64,000 nucleotides of DNA from Cupriavidus sp. BIS7 (GTDB lineage: Bacteria > Pseudomonadota > Gammaproteobacteria > Burkholderiales > Burkholderiaceae), in contig NZ_ALOU01000007.1 of the NCBI RefSeq assembly GCF_000292345.1, positions 114,747 through 178,746 of the forward strand, read 5' to 3'. Made by a program: the position numbers and the translations under genes. Every line of letters begins with the position of its first letter. The stretch's first letter is position 1. Of the stretch, positions 50,215 to 59,331 are shown in pieces. A model generated the notes under the pieces. It ran no database searches. It saw only the letters and a program-made list of their open reading frames with translations, and had not been told where the DNA came from.

Positions 50215-51606
50215 CTAGCCGCGCGCGAGAAACAGTCGGCTGACGTCATTGAACAAAGCGAGTGAGGTCAGGAGCAAGATGCACGCGATGCCGACCTTCT
50301 GTAGCATCGCTTGCCAGTGGTCTGGAACAGGCCTGCCAGTCAAAAATTCCACGCAATAATACAGCAAATGCCCCCCATCCAGAACCGGAATGGGTAACAA
50401 ATTCAGCACGCCGAGGCTAACGCTGACCAATGCGAGGAAACTGATAAACGGCTGCCAACCCATATTCGCGGCTCGCCCCGCATAATCGGCCACGGTCAGT
50501 GGACCGCTGAGATTCTGCAGCGAGGCCTGCCCGACCAGCATCTTGCCGAGCAGCTTCAGCGATAGCGTGCTGGTACTCCAGACCTGATTCGCGGCCCGGC
50601 CAAGGGCCTGGATCAGCGGGTAGCGCACGATTTCCGTCTGGACGGACTGGGTGAGCGCCGCGCCGAGCTTGCCGACCTGGGCACTTCCCCCCGACTCGCC
50701 TTGTGGCGCCTGGGCGGCGTCAAGCTTCGCCGTGACATCGATGCGCTGCCCCGCGCGTTCAATGCCAAGTGTGACATCCTGCCCCGGACGGGCCCGGACG
50801 CCGCGAATCAGTTCGCTGGCCTGCGTGAGTGGCTGGCCTTGCCATGCCACCACCCTGTCGCCCGCCTTGAGCCCCGCGCGCTGCGCCGCAGAATCAGGCA
50901 CAACCTCGGTGATCGTTACTGGCCCGCCCTTGAGGAACAGGCCCAGCGTTGCCAGCGGGTCCTGATCCGGATTGCCACCGGTATTGGGGAGCCGGGCCAG
51001 CGTGACGTCGCGCTCCACGTCATCGGCGCCACGAACATGCAGCACTGCCCGCGCATCGCCGAACCCCTGCGAGAAGACGGCCATGCGCAGATCGTTCCAT
51101 GAACGCACGGCTTCGGTCTGATCGTTGGCGGTCAGAGACAGCACGCGGTCACCGTCACGCACACCGGCCTGCGCGGCTACCGTACCTGCTGCCGGCGCAG
51201 CCACCACGGGCACCGGCTCGCGCATGCCGCCCGCGAACAACACAAGGTACAGCGCGATAGCCAGTGCGAAATTCGCAAGCGGCCCGGCCGCGACGATCAC
51301 GAAACGCTTGCCGACCGGCTGCCGGTTGAACGCGCGCGGCAGCTCCGCCGGGTCGATCGGAGGATCGTTCTCGGGGTCGCGCTCGCGCTCGTCGAGCATC
51401 TTGACGTAGCCACCAAGCGGGATAGCCGCCAGCGTCCACTCGGTCCGGTCACGCCCCTTGCCGATCCAGCGAGCTAGCGGGCGCCCGAAACCAATGGAAA
51501 AACGCAGGACCTTGACCCCACACGCGCGTGCGGCCAGGTAGTGCCCCATCTCGTGCACGAAAATCAGAATGCAGAGGGCGACGACGAACGCGATGACAGT
51601 TTGCAT
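50215..51606 (-). CDS. rseP: RIP site-2 metalloprotease RseP
   Basis: Intramembrane zinc protease that cleaves the anti-sigma factor of the envelope stress response. The first helix carries the zinc site HEMGH (His18, Glu19, His22), and the third zinc ligand lies in LLPIPVLDGGHLLYY. Two PDZ domains occupy the periplasmic part (AGVRDGDRVLSLTANDQTEA in part, and SAAQRAGLKAGDRVVAW). Four membrane segments and 463 residues match the family. It is upstream of bamA in transcription, 144 bp apart, joining stress signalling to barrel assembly. Confidence 0.94.
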   Translation of the reverse strand: MQTVIAFVVALCILIFVHEMGHYLAARACGVKVLRFSIGFGRPLARWIGKGRDRTEWTLAAIPLGGYVKMLDERERDPENDPPIDPAELPRAFNRQPVGKRFVIVAAGPLANFALAIALYLVLFAGGMREPVPVVAAPAAGTVAAQAGVRDGDRVLSLTANDQTEAVRSWNDLRMAVFSQGFGDARAVLHVRGADDVERDVTLARLPNTGGNPDQDPLATLGLFLKGGPVTITEVVPDSAAQRAGLKAGDRVVAWQGQPLTQASELIRGVRARPGQDVTLGIERAGQRIDVTAKLDAAQAPQGESGGSAQVGKLGAALTQSVQTEIVRYPLIQALGRAANQVWSTSTLSLKLLGKMLVGQASLQNLSGPLTVADYAGRAANMGWQPFISFLALVSVSLGVLNLLPIPVLDGGHLLYYCVEFLTGRPVPDHWQAMLQKVGIACILLLTSLALFNDVSRLFLARG

Positions 51607-51648
51607 GGCAAATCACCCCTTCAATATCTGACCTGTGCCGTGAGCGGC

Positions 51649-52827
51649 TCAGCGGCCGGCCAGCTTTTTCAGCAACGCCTGTGCGGCACGGCGCGCCTCG
51701 GCATCTGCCGCCAGCACACCTTCCAGCGTGTCGGCCGCCCCCTGTGCGGGCTGCTCCAGCACACCGGCCACCACGCGCGCAATATCGGTAAAGCGGATGT
51801 CACCGCCCAGGAAGGCCTCCACGGCAACTTCGTTCGAGGCGTTCAGCACGGCCGGTGCCACACCTCCGGCACGCAACGCATCAAAGGCTAGCCCCAGACA
51901 CGGGAAGCGCTCAAGGTCCGGAGTCTCAAAATGCAGCCCGCCTGAGACTGTCAGGTCGAGCGGCGTTACACCCGAATCGATCCGCTCCGGGTAAGCCATG
52001 CCGTAGGCGATGGGCGTTCGCATGTCCGGATTGCCCAATTGCGCCAGCACCGAGCCGTCGGCGTAGGCCACCATCGAGTGCACGATACTCTGCGGATGGA
52101 TCAGTACCTCGATCTTCTCGGCAGGCGCGTCGAACAGCCAGTGGGCCTCGATGACCTCGAGCCCCTTGTTCATCATCGTTGCCGAGTCCACCGAGATCTT
52201 GCGCCCCATTACCCACTTGGGGTGCGCGCAGGCCTGGTCGGGCGTGATGTCATGCAGCGTGGACGGATCGCGCGTGCGGAACGGCCCGCCCGAGGCAGTC
52301 AGCATTACCTTCGTCACGCCTGCGCCATAGCGCGGATCGCTGGTCGGCAGGCACTGGAAGATCGCGTTGTGTTCGCTGTCGATCGGCAGCAGTGTGGCGC
52401 CATTCACGCGCACGGCATCCATGAAGATGCTGCCCGACATCACCAGGGATTCCTTGTTGGCCAGCAGCACGCGCTTGCCGGCGCGCGCTGCTGCCAGCGA
52501 GGACCGCAGCCCCGCCGCGCCGACGATGGCTGCCATCACGGCATCGGTGCCGGCATCCTCGGCGATCGATTCAAGCGCCGCTTCGCCGTAGCTCACCTCC
52601 GTGTTGACGCCGCTGGTGCGCAACTTGCCCTCAAGTTCGCGCGCGGCCTCCGCGGAGCCCACCACGGCGCGTGCCGGACGAAACTCCAGGCAGGCCGCAG
52701 CCAGCTTGTCTACCTGCCGATGCGCGCTAAGTGCGTGCACGGTGTAGCGATCCGGGTGGCGGCGAACGACGTCGAGCGTGCTCTCGCCGATGGATCCCGT
52801 GGCGCCAAGGATGGTGATGCGTTGCAT
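51649..52827 (-). CDS. dxr: 1-deoxy-D-xylulose-5-phosphate reductoisomerase
   Basis: NADPH-dependent enzyme making 2-C-methyl-D-erythritol 4-phosphate in the MEP isoprenoid pathway; it is the fosmidomycin target. The 392 residues start with the Rossmann motif [20 protein letters not shown] and contain [27 protein letters not shown] (metal and substrate site), TASGGPFR and [20 protein letters not shown] in part. It lies 27 bp after cdsA and 42 bp before rseP. Confidence 0.95.
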   Translation of the reverse strand: MQRITILGATGSIGESTLDVVRRHPDRYTVHALSAHRQVDKLAAACLEFRPARAVVGSAEAARELEGKLRTSGVNTEVSYGEAALESIAEDAGTDAVMAAIVGAAGLRSSLAAARAGKRVLLANKESLVMSGSIFMDAVRVNGATLLPIDSEHNAIFQCLPTSDPRYGAGVTKVMLTASGGPFRTRDPSTLHDITPDQACAHPKWVMGRKISVDSATMMNKGLEVIEAHWLFDAPAEKIEVLIHPQSIVHSMVAYADGSVLAQLGNPDMRTPIAYGMAYPERIDSGVTPLDLTVSGGLHFETPDLERFPCLGLAFDALRAGGVAPAVLNASNEVAVEAFLGGDIRFTDIARVVAGVLEQPAQGAADTLEGVLAADAEARRAAQALLKKLAGR

Positions 52828-52854
52828 AGAAGCAGAAAAGCGAATTCAGATTGA

Positions 52855-53676
52855 TCAGACCCAGACCAGCAGCAGCGCTGCCAGCGGGAACACCGGAATC
52901 AGTGCGTCGATCCGGTCCAGGACCCCGCCGTGCCCGGGCAGCAGGCGGCTGCTGTCCTTCATGCCGACCTGACGCTTGAGCAGCGACTCAAACAGGTCGC
53001 CGACGATACTGGCGGCAACCAGCAGCGTGGTCAGGATGGCCACGAGGCCGAGCCCACCCTTGTCGGCAACCAGCGAATACCACGTGGGAGAAAACGCGCG
53101 GGTCGCCGCGAATGCCAGGGCCACGATCATCGCCAGCAGCCAGCCGCCGATGGCGCCTTCCCAGGATTTTCCGGGGCTGATCGACGGGGCCAGTTTGCGC
53201 CGGCCGATGGCCTTTCCGACAAAGTATGCGCCGATATCGGCCGCCCAGACCAGCACCGCCGCCGTCAGCAGGACGCCGATACCAGCAGCCCGCAGCACCA
53301 TGACCGCGTGGCCGAATGCCGGCAGCATGATCAAGCCGAGGATGGCGCCAAGCACCGTAAAACCCGTGGTGGCCTTGTGCACGCCGCGCGCCATCAGCAC
53401 CAGCGCAACACCCCAGGCAACCAGCGCGCCCTCCATCAGCCAGGTGACGGCCTGCCGCTCGGGTGCGTCATGCCAGGCAATCAGCGCCAGCAGGCAGGCT
53501 ACGGCATATATGTACGGCCAGGCGCCGCGCAGCCCGATCAGGCGCCCGAACTCCCATCCGCCCAGCAGCACGATAACCGCGACCAGGCCTGCCAGCGCCG
53601 TCGGGGGCGCCAGGAAGAGAATTGGCAGGATCAACAGCAACAGGCATACGGCGGTGATGACGCGGGTAAGAAGCAT
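52855..53676 (-). CDS. cdsA: Phosphatidate cytidylyltransferase
   Basis: Makes CDP-diacylglycerol, the precursor of all phospholipids, in the inner membrane. The ATG at 53676 (MLLTRVITAVCLLLLILPIL) gives 273 residues with seven to eight hydrophobic helices; the upstream part of the frame overlaps uppS and is not real. The family signature is complete near the end: SLLKRQVGMKDSSRLLPGHG followed by GVLDRIDAL. SPGKSWEGAIGG is the second conserved loop. It lies 41 bp after uppS. Confidence 0.93.
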   Translation of the reverse strand: MLLTRVITAVCLLLLILPILFLAPPTALAGLVAVIVLLGGWEFGRLIGLRGAWPYIYAVACLLALIAWHDAPERQAVTWLMEGALVAWGVALVLMARGVHKATTGFTVLGAILGLIMLPAFGHAVMVLRAAGIGVLLTAAVLVWAADIGAYFVGKAIGRRKLAPSISPGKSWEGAIGGWLLAMIVALAFAATRAFSPTWYSLVADKGGLGLVAILTTLLVAASIVGDLFESLLKRQVGMKDSSRLLPGHGGVLDRIDALIPVFPLAALLLVWV

Positions 53677-53717
53677 GCGCTGCAGGGTCCCGTGGTTCTT
53701 GTATCTGGATTGATGTT

Positions 53718-54488
53718 TCAGGCCGTGCCGGACAGGCCCGGCGCCACCAGTTGTGCGCTGGTCCGTCCGAAGCGGCGCTCGCGCTGGCGGTACGAGGCAA
53801 ATGCCTTGTCCAGCTCGGCGGAATCGAAATCGGGCCAGAAGATATCGGTGAAATACAGCTCGGTATAGGCGAGCTGCCAAAGCAGGAAATTGCTGATGCG
53901 CTGCTCGCCGCCGGTACGGATGAACAGATCCGGCTCAGGGGCGTAGGCCATCGCCAGGTGCGGGGCCAGCTCGGATTCGTCGAGCGCCTCCGTATCGAGC
54001 ATCGGCGAATGCGCGAGCATCTTGCGCATTGCCTGCAGCAAGTCCCAGCGGCCGCCGTAGTTGGCGGCGATCGTCACTGTCAGGCCCGAATTGCCGGCGG
54101 TACGCGCTTCGGCATCCTTGATCAGTTGCTGGATACGCGGGCTGAACCGCGCGAGGTCACCGACCACGCGCAGGCGGATGTTGTTGGCATGCATCCTGAC
54201 CACCTCGCGGCGCAACGCGGTCATGAACAGGCGCATCAAAAAGGACACCTCGTCGGCCGGACGGCGCCAGTTCTCGGAACTGAACGCGAACAGGGTCAGG
54301 TACTGCACGCCGCGCGCCGCGCACGCCTGCACGATCTCGCGCACGGCGTCCAGGCCACGATTGTGGCCAGCCACGCGGGGCAGATGACGCTGCGTCGCCC
54401 AGCGACCGTTGCCATCCATGATGATGGCAACGTGTCGAGGCACATAAGTGGTATTGGGAACGCCTAGCGTCGAACTGATGTGCTGCAT
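53718..54488 (-). CDS. uppS: Undecaprenyl diphosphate synthase (cis-prenyltransferase)
   Basis: Condenses isoprenyl units to the C55 lipid carrier for peptidoglycan and O-antigen. The ATG at 54488 ([20 protein letters not shown]) gives 256 residues; a TTG at 54512 is an alternative, and neither has a strong ribosome site. Motifs are [19 protein letters not shown] (catalytic Asp25), [14 protein letters not shown], and the C-terminal [20 protein letters not shown] with SDIFWPDF-like [10 protein letters not shown]. It lies between frr and cdsA, the standard order. Confidence 0.94.
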   Translation of the reverse strand: MQHISSTLGVPNTTYVPRHVAIIMDGNGRWATQRHLPRVAGHNRGLDAVREIVQACAARGVQYLTLFAFSSENWRRPADEVSFLMRLFMTALRREVVRMHANNIRLRVVGDLARFSPRIQQLIKDAEARTAGNSGLTVTIAANYGGRWDLLQAMRKMLAHSPMLDTEALDESELAPHLAMAYAPEPDLFIRTGGEQRISNFLLWQLAYTELYFTDIFWPDFDSAELDKAFASYRQRERRFGRTSAQLVAPGLSGTA

Positions 54489-54540
54489 GGAATTGCAGAC
54501 GATGTCTGGCAACCCCGGCGGGCCAGCCGCCGGGACGGCC

Positions 54541-55101
54541 TTACACCGTCATGATCTCCTTCTCTTTCTCGGCCACGAGCTTGTCGATCTCGGCCACGAA
54601 CTTGTCCGTGAGCTTTTGCACGTCTTCCTGGCCGCGGCGCTCGTCGTCTTCGGAAATGGTCTTGTCCTTGACCAGCTTCTTGAACTGCTCGTTGGCATCA
54701 CGGCGCAGGTTGCGCACGGCCACCTTGGCACCTTCCGCCTCGCCCTTGACCACCTTGGTCAGTTCCTTGCGGCGCTCTTCGGTGAGCGCGGGCATCGGCA
54801 CGCGGATCACATCGCCCATCGTTGCCGGGTTCAGGCCCAGGTCGCAATCGCGAATCGCCTTTTCGACGGCCTGCACCATCTTCTTTTCCCACGGCTGCAC
54901 GGTGATCGTGCGGGCATCGCCCAGGCCGACGTTGGCCACCTGGCTGATCGGCACCATCGAGCCGTAGTAATCCACCTGAACATGGTCAAGCAGGCCGGCA
55001 TGCGCGCGGCCGGTACGGACTTTTGCCAGATCGGCCTTGAAGGCTTCGATCGACTTCAGCATCTTTTGCTCGGCGCTCTTCTTAGTGTCGGCGACGGTCA
55101 T
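54541..55101 (-). CDS. frr: Ribosome recycling factor
   Basis: Splits post-termination ribosomes together with EF-G. The 186-residue protein has the RRF core: [58 protein letters not shown] and the Arg-rich [20 protein letters not shown] [20 protein letters not shown], ending in a helical [18 protein letters not shown] six bases before the ATG at 55101 is a strong ribosome site. It lies 109 bp after pyrH and 52 bp before uppS. Confidence 0.95.
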   Translation of the reverse strand: MTVADTKKSAEQKMLKSIEAFKADLAKVRTGRAHAGLLDHVQVDYYGSMVPISQVANVGLGDARTITVQPWEKKMVQAVEKAIRDCDLGLNPATMGDVIRVPMPALTEERRKELTKVVKGEAEGAKVAVRNLRRDANEQFKKLVKDKTISEDDERRGQEDVQKLTDKFVAEIDKLVAEKEKEIMTV

Positions 55102-55210
55102 GGTTTACCTCCGGAAAACAGCCTGACAGGATCCCGCCTGGCGGGATCGAAAATGGAATATTCTACTCTGAGGACGGCCCGAATCCGCATTCTGCTGCGA
55201 TCCGGCCCCC

Positions 55211-55921
55211 TTAAACGTGCACCAGCGTACCTTCGTCCTCGCCCAGGATGACGCGCTTCAGCGCGCCCGGCTTGACGATCGAAAACACCTTGATCGGCAG
55301 CTTCTGGTCGCGGCACAGCGCAAACGCGGTGGCGTCCATGACCTGCAGATTACGGGAAATCGCCTCGTCGAACGTGATCGTGGTGTAGCGCGTGGCGCTG
55401 GGGTCCTTCTTGGGGTCGGCCGTGTAGACGCCGTCCACCTTGGTCGCCTTGAGCACGATTTCCGCGCCGATTTCGGAGCCGCGCAGTGCGGCAGCGGTGT
55501 CGGTGGTGAAGAACGGGTTGCCGGTGCCGGCAGCGAAAATCACCACCTTGCCCTCTTCGAGCTGACGGATGGCGCGCGGGCGGATGTATGGCTCGACCAC
55601 CTGGTCCATGCGCAGCGCGGACTGCACACGGCCCTCGATGCTGGCGTGGCGCATGGCATCCTGCAGTGCCAGCGCATTCATCATCGTGGCCAGCATGCCC
55701 ATGTAGTCGGCAGTGGCACGGTCCATGCCTGCGGCACCGCCGGCGACGCCGCGGAAAATATTGCCGCCACCGATCACTACCGCCACCTGGACGCCCAGCT
55801 TCACGATTTCGGCAATGTCATTGACCATGCCTTCGATGGTGGCCCGGTTGATGCCAAAGGCATCGTCGCCCATCAGGGCCTCACCGGACAGTTTCAGAAG
55901 GACGCGCTTATAGGCTGGCAT
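55211..55921 (-). CDS. pyrH: UMP kinase
   Basis: Hexameric amino-acid-kinase-fold enzyme phosphorylating UMP to UDP. The ATG at 55921 ([20 protein letters not shown]) with GAGG upstream gives 236 residues; the frame beyond has no support. Key motifs are [29 protein letters not shown], the UMP pocket [17 protein letters not shown] and [19 protein letters not shown]. It follows tsf after a 307-bp gap and precedes frr, the usual rpsB-tsf-pyrH-frr order. Confidence 0.95.
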   Translation of the reverse strand: MPAYKRVLLKLSGEALMGDDAFGINRATIEGMVNDIAEIVKLGVQVAVVIGGGNIFRGVAGGAAGMDRATADYMGMLATMMNALALQDAMRHASIEGRVQSALRMDQVVEPYIRPRAIRQLEEGKVVIFAAGTGNPFFTTDTAAALRGSEIGAEIVLKATKVDGVYTADPKKDPSATRYTTITFDEAISRNLQVMDATAFALCRDQKLPIKVFSIVKPGALKRVILGEDEGTLVHV

Positions 55922-56211
55922 GTTCACCCTCGGGCTGGTTCTTGATCGCTCGTTCGAACGGATGGATGGGCGCGGGCGGCACGAAGCATCTGCGCACCGG
56001 CCGCGCAAGAATACGGAATCTCATGACTGAGACAAGCCGGTTTTCGCTGTCATCTGCAGGCAACGCCCGTCAAAAGACACACCAGATGCCGGTGACTGCG
56101 AAAACTGACTGGCACGGCGCACACTGGCAGCCGTACTTGTGCAGAGGGGCACCTTGCGGCGCCCCTCGGCATTATACGGTGGCTGGATGATCACCCCCTC
56201 GGGGGAAACCC
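55922..56211 (-). other. Gene-free leader of pyrH
   Basis: The 307-bp tsf-pyrH gap contains no convincing gene. It begins at the tsf end with a hairpin (separate entry), then a CCCCCTCGGGGG palindrome (56194-56205), and then a GAGGGGC/GCCCCTC stem (56144-56150 with 56161-56167). The remaining ~220 bp up to pyrH show no clear promoter boxes, but the length and the hairpins suggest that pyrH has a promoter of its own. Confidence 0.45.
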
Positions 56212-56227
56212 GTCCGGCCACCCGGAC
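56212..56227 (-). terminator. Hairpin directly after tsf
   Basis: GTCCGG (56212-56217) and CCGGAC (56222-56227) pair around CCAC, one base after the tsf stop codon; on the minus strand GGGTTTCCCCC follows. It may partially terminate transcription or protect the 3' end. Confidence 0.45.
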
Positions 56228-56228
56228 A

Positions 56229-57107
56229 TCAGGCCTTCTGGGCAGCGGCCACCTGGGCAGCCACTTCAGCGGCGAAGTCGTCCTGCTTCTTCTCGATGCC
56301 TTCGCCCACCACGAACAGCGTGAAACCCTTCACGTTCGTGTTGACGGCCTTCAGCATCTGCTCGACGGTCTGCTTGTCGTTCTTCACGAACGGCTGGTTC
56401 AGCAGCGAAACTTCCTTCAGGTACTTCTGGACCGAACCTTCCACCATCTTGGCGACGATCTCGGCCGGCTTGCCCGATTCGGCAGCCTTCTGCTCGGCAA
56501 TGCTGCGCTCCTTGGCGATCAGCTCGGCCGGCACCTGGTCCGACGACAGCGACACCGGCTTCATGGCGGCCACGTGCATGGCCACGTCCTTGGCGGCGGT
56601 CTCGTCACCATCGAACTCGACCATCACGCCGATGCGGGTGCCGTGCAGGTACGAAGCCAGCTTGCCACCATTGGCGTAGCGCACGAAGCGGCGGATCGTC
56701 ATGTTTTCGCCGATCTTGCCGATCAGTGCCGAACGGACCGCGTCCACGGTCGAACCGTCCATTTCCAGTGCCGACAGCGCAGCCACGTCAGCCGGGTTCT
56801 GCTTGGCAACCAGTTCGGCAACCTTGGCGCCGAAGCCCAGGAAGTCGTCGTTCTTCGACACGAAGTCGGTTTCGCAGTTCAATTCGACCAGTGCGCCGGT
56901 GGTGCCGTCGATGAACGCGGCCACGATGCCTTCAGCGGTCACGCGCGAGGCGGCCTTGCTGGCCTTGTTGCCCAGCTTGACGCGCAGCAGCTCTTCGGCC
57001 TTGTCCATGTCGCCATCGGCTTCGGTCAGGGCCTTCTTGCATTCCATCATCGGCGCGTCGGTCTTCGCGCGCAGTTCTGCAACCATGCTTGCGGTAATTG
57101 CCGCCAT
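56229..57107 (-). CDS. tsf: Elongation factor Ts
   Basis: Nucleotide-exchange factor for EF-Tu. The 292 residues contain the N-terminal UBA-like helix region ([20 protein letters not shown]), the EF-Tu contact [22 protein letters not shown] and the C-terminal [20 protein letters not shown] in part. AAGGAG seven bases before the ATG at 57107 is a strong ribosome site. It is the second gene of rpsB-tsf, separated by a hairpin terminator in the 227-bp gap. Confidence 0.96.
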   Translation of the reverse strand: MAAITASMVAELRAKTDAPMMECKKALTEADGDMDKAEELLRVKLGNKASKAASRVTAEGIVAAFIDGTTGALVELNCETDFVSKNDDFLGFGAKVAELVAKQNPADVAALSALEMDGSTVDAVRSALIGKIGENMTIRRFVRYANGGKLASYLHGTRIGVMVEFDGDETAAKDVAMHVAAMKPVSLSSDQVPAELIAKERSIAEQKAAESGKPAEIVAKMVEGSVQKYLKEVSLLNQPFVKNDKQTVEQMLKAVNTNVKGFTLFVVGEGIEKKQDDFAAEVAAQVAAAQKA

Positions 57108-57241
57108 TTGTCACTCCTTGATTGGTTCTGGCCGCCCGCCCCGTGCGAGGCCCGGGACGACCGACCGGGATCTGGTCCACTTCGGTCCGGCTTCATCCGC
57201 GGCGAATGGTATCCGCGGCGGATGACAACAAATTCAGTTTG

Positions 57242-57272
57242 CAAAAAGGGGGCGCCAGTAGTGCCCCCTTTT
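57242..57272 (-). terminator. Intergenic terminator between rpsB and tsf
   Basis: AAAAGGGGGC (57244-57253) and GCCCCCTTTT (57263-57272) form a 10-bp stem with a nine-base loop and a five-T run on the minus strand. It lies 62 bp after the rpsB stop and 135 bp before tsf, so it should reduce read-through into tsf. Confidence 0.8.
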
Positions 57273-57334
57273 CTTGTTGCCGCAAGGCAGGCGCCAGTGG
57301 CCGGTGTACCCCGGCCTCAGGCACCAGCGGGCGA

Positions 57335-58081
57335 TCAGCCTTCCTGGACTTCGACGAATTCGTCGTCGCCGCCGCGCACGGCTTCCACCACTTCCTGCAC
57401 CGCGTTCGCACGGCCTTCCAGGATGGCGTCGGCCACGCCGCGCACGTACAGGGCCACGGCCTTGCTCGAGTCGTCGTTACCCGGGATCACGTAGTCGATG
57501 CCTTCCGGCGAGTGGTTCGTGTCGACCACGCCGATCACGGGGATGCCCAGCTTGTTGGCTTCCGTCACGGCAATCTTGTGGTAGCCGACGTCCACCACGA
57601 AGATGGCGTCAGGAATGCCACCCATGTCCTTGATGCCGCCGATGGACTTTTCCAGCTTTTCCATCTCGCGCTCGAACATCAGCGCTTCCTTCTTGCTCAT
57701 GGTTTCCAGCGCGCCGGCTTCCTTGGCGGCTTCCATGTCCTTCAGGCGCTTGATCGAGATCTTGACGGTCTTGAAGTTCGTCAGCATGCCGCCGAGCCAG
57801 CGGGCGTCGACGTAGGGCATGCCAGCGCGGCCAGCTTCTTCAGCCAGGATTTCGCGCGATTGACGCTTGGTACCCACGAAAAGCACGGTGCCGCGGTTTG
57901 CTGCCAGCTGACGCACGTACTTCAGCGCGTCCTGGAACATCGGCAGGGTCTTTTCGAGGTTGATAATGTGGATCTTGTTGCGGTGACCGAAGATGAAGGG
58001 GGCCATCTTCGGGTTCCAGAAGCGGGTCTGGTGGCCAAAGTGGCAACCGGCTTCCAGCATTTCGCGCATAGTCACGGACAT
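57335..58081 (-). CDS. rpsB: 30S ribosomal protein S2
   Basis: Small-subunit ribosomal protein bound late in assembly. The ATG at 58081 ([20 protein letters not shown]) with GGAG eight bases upstream gives 248 residues; the frame upstream covers the leader. Signatures are [68 protein letters not shown] and [20 protein letters not shown] in part. It is the first gene of rpsB-tsf and divergent from map, as in most proteobacteria. Confidence 0.96.
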   Translation of the reverse strand: MSVTMREMLEAGCHFGHQTRFWNPKMAPFIFGHRNKIHIINLEKTLPMFQDALKYVRQLAANRGTVLFVGTKRQSREILAEEAGRAGMPYVDARWLGGMLTNFKTVKISIKRLKDMEAAKEAGALETMSKKEALMFEREMEKLEKSIGGIKDMGGIPDAIFVVDVGYHKIAVTEANKLGIPVIGVVDTNHSPEGIDYVIPGNDDSSKAVALYVRGVADAILEGRANAVQEVVEAVRGGDDEFVEVQEG

Positions 58082-58111
58082 GAGAGGTGCTCCAATAGGG
58101 TTTTGTCTGAA

Positions 58112-58156
58112 GTCCGCCCCGACATTCCTGAAAAGGAACACCCCGGATGGGCGGAC
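58112..58156 (-). ncRNA. Structured rpsB mRNA leader
   Basis: In the predicted 5' UTR, GTCCGCCC (58112-58119) pairs with GGGCGGAC (58149-58156), closing an inner TTCC/GGAA hairpin (58125-58128 with 58135-58138). The structure ends about 30 bases before the rpsB start. S2 represses rpsB-tsf by binding its leader in E. coli, so this may be the corresponding element, but this is inference from position and shape. Confidence 0.45.
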
Positions 58157-58244
58157 CAGCGATTTACAAAATGTTCGATTTACGAAACGTTGATTCTCCG
58201 ACCCACCAGCCCCGTCAAACGGGCAACAAGCAAGCCAGCCCGCG

Positions 58245-58274
58245 ATTGTAGCAACAAAGTCCGTGATGACTCAA
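58245..58274 (-). promoter_or_regulatory. Candidate rpsB promoter
   Basis: On the minus strand TTGAGT, an 18-bp spacer and TACAAT form a sigma-70-like promoter, 164 bp before the rpsB ATG, giving a leader of about 155 bases. It lies in the 352-bp gap between map and rpsB. In the same gap a TGC-GATAAT extended -10 (58363-58371, plus strand) could serve map. No gene is seen in this gap. Confidence 0.5.
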
Positions 58275-58433
58275 CCCCCTGCAAGCGCATTGGCAAGCGG
58301 CAAGCGCCTCGCTCGTCAATCGGATGATTCCCCGTATTTCCCCTGCTTTCCCGTCACGAAGGTGCGATAATCCCTCTTTGCGAATCATTTCCGGCGCGGC
58401 AGTAGCCTCGCCATCACTTTTCAGGCACGCAGC

Positions 58434-59252
58434 ATGAGCATTCATATCAACACCGCCGAAGACATCGCCCAGATGCGCGTGGCTTGCCGCCTTGCTTCCG
58501 AAGTCCTCGACTACATCACCCCGCATGTAAAAGCCGGCGTCACCACCGGCGAGTTGGACAAGCTGTGCCACGCCTACATGCGCGACGTGCAAGGCACCGT
58601 GCCGGCGCCGCTGAACTACGCGCCTCCGGGCTACCCGCCCTTCCCCGGCGCCATCTGCACTTCGGTCAATGATGTGATCTGCCACGGCATCCCCGGAGAC
58701 CGCGTCCTCAAGGGCGGTGACGTGGTGAACCTCGACATCACCGTGATCACCAAGGAAGGCTATTACGGCGACACAAGCCGCATGTTCATCGTTGGCGAAA
58801 CGTCGATCCTGGCCAAGCGCCTGGCGCAGGTCACGTACGAATGCATGTGGAAGGGTATCCAGCAGGTGCGCAATGGCGCACGGCTTGGCGACATCGGCCA
58901 CGCCATCCAGACGCATGCCGAAGGCGCCGGCTACAGCGTCGTGCGCGAGTACTGCGGCCATGGCATCGGCCAGGTGTTCCACTCGGACCCGCAGATCCTG
59001 CACTACGGCCGACCGGGCACCGGCATGGAAATCAAGGCCGGCATGATCTTCACGATCGAGCCGATGATCAACGCAGGCAAGCGCGACATCCGCACGATGC
59101 CGGACCACTGGACTGTCAAGACGCGCGACCGCAGCCTGTCGGCCCAATGGGAGCATACGGTGCTGGTGACCGAAACCGGCTTTGAAGTGCTGACGTTGTC
59201 GGAAGGCTCGCCACTGCCGCCGGCATTCGTCACGGAGACCGTTGCGGCCTGA
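58434..59252 (+). CDS. map: Type I methionine aminopeptidase
   Basis: Removes the N-terminal Met from nascent proteins. The 272 residues carry the five metal ligands Asp101 (NLDITVI), Asp113 (GDTSRMF), His176 ([12 protein letters not shown]), Glu209 (FTIEPMIN) and Glu240 ([10 protein letters not shown]), plus His84 in VICHGIPG. One extra residue separates the two Asp ligands compared with E. coli. The ATG at 58434 ([15 protein letters not shown]) starts the homologous part. It is divergent from rpsB and followed by glnD. Confidence 0.96.
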   Translation: MSIHINTAEDIAQMRVACRLASEVLDYITPHVKAGVTTGELDKLCHAYMRDVQGTVPAPLNYAPPGYPPFPGAICTSVNDVICHGIPGDRVLKGGDVVNLDITVITKEGYYGDTSRMFIVGETSILAKRLAQVTYECMWKGIQQVRNGARLGDIGHAIQTHAEGAGYSVVREYCGHGIGQVFHSDPQILHYGRPGTGMEIKAGMIFTIEPMINAGKRDIRTMPDHWTVKTRDRSLSAQWEHTVLVTETGFEVLTLSEGSPLPPAFVTETVAA

Positions 59253-59268
59253 CGCCGCACAGATCGCC

Positions 59269-59290
59269 AGGGCGCCGATCACGGCGCCCT
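59269..59290 (+). terminator. Terminator-like hairpin after map
   Basis: AGGGCGCCG (59269-59277) and CGGCGCCCT (59282-59290) form a perfect 9-bp stem with a four-base loop, followed by TTCTACTTCC. It begins 17 bp after the map stop and 63 bp before glnD, so glnD may be only partly co-transcribed with map. Confidence 0.65.
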
Positions 59291-59331
59291 TTCTACTTCC
59301 AGCCGTGCCCGCGACCCCCATCGACCAGCCC

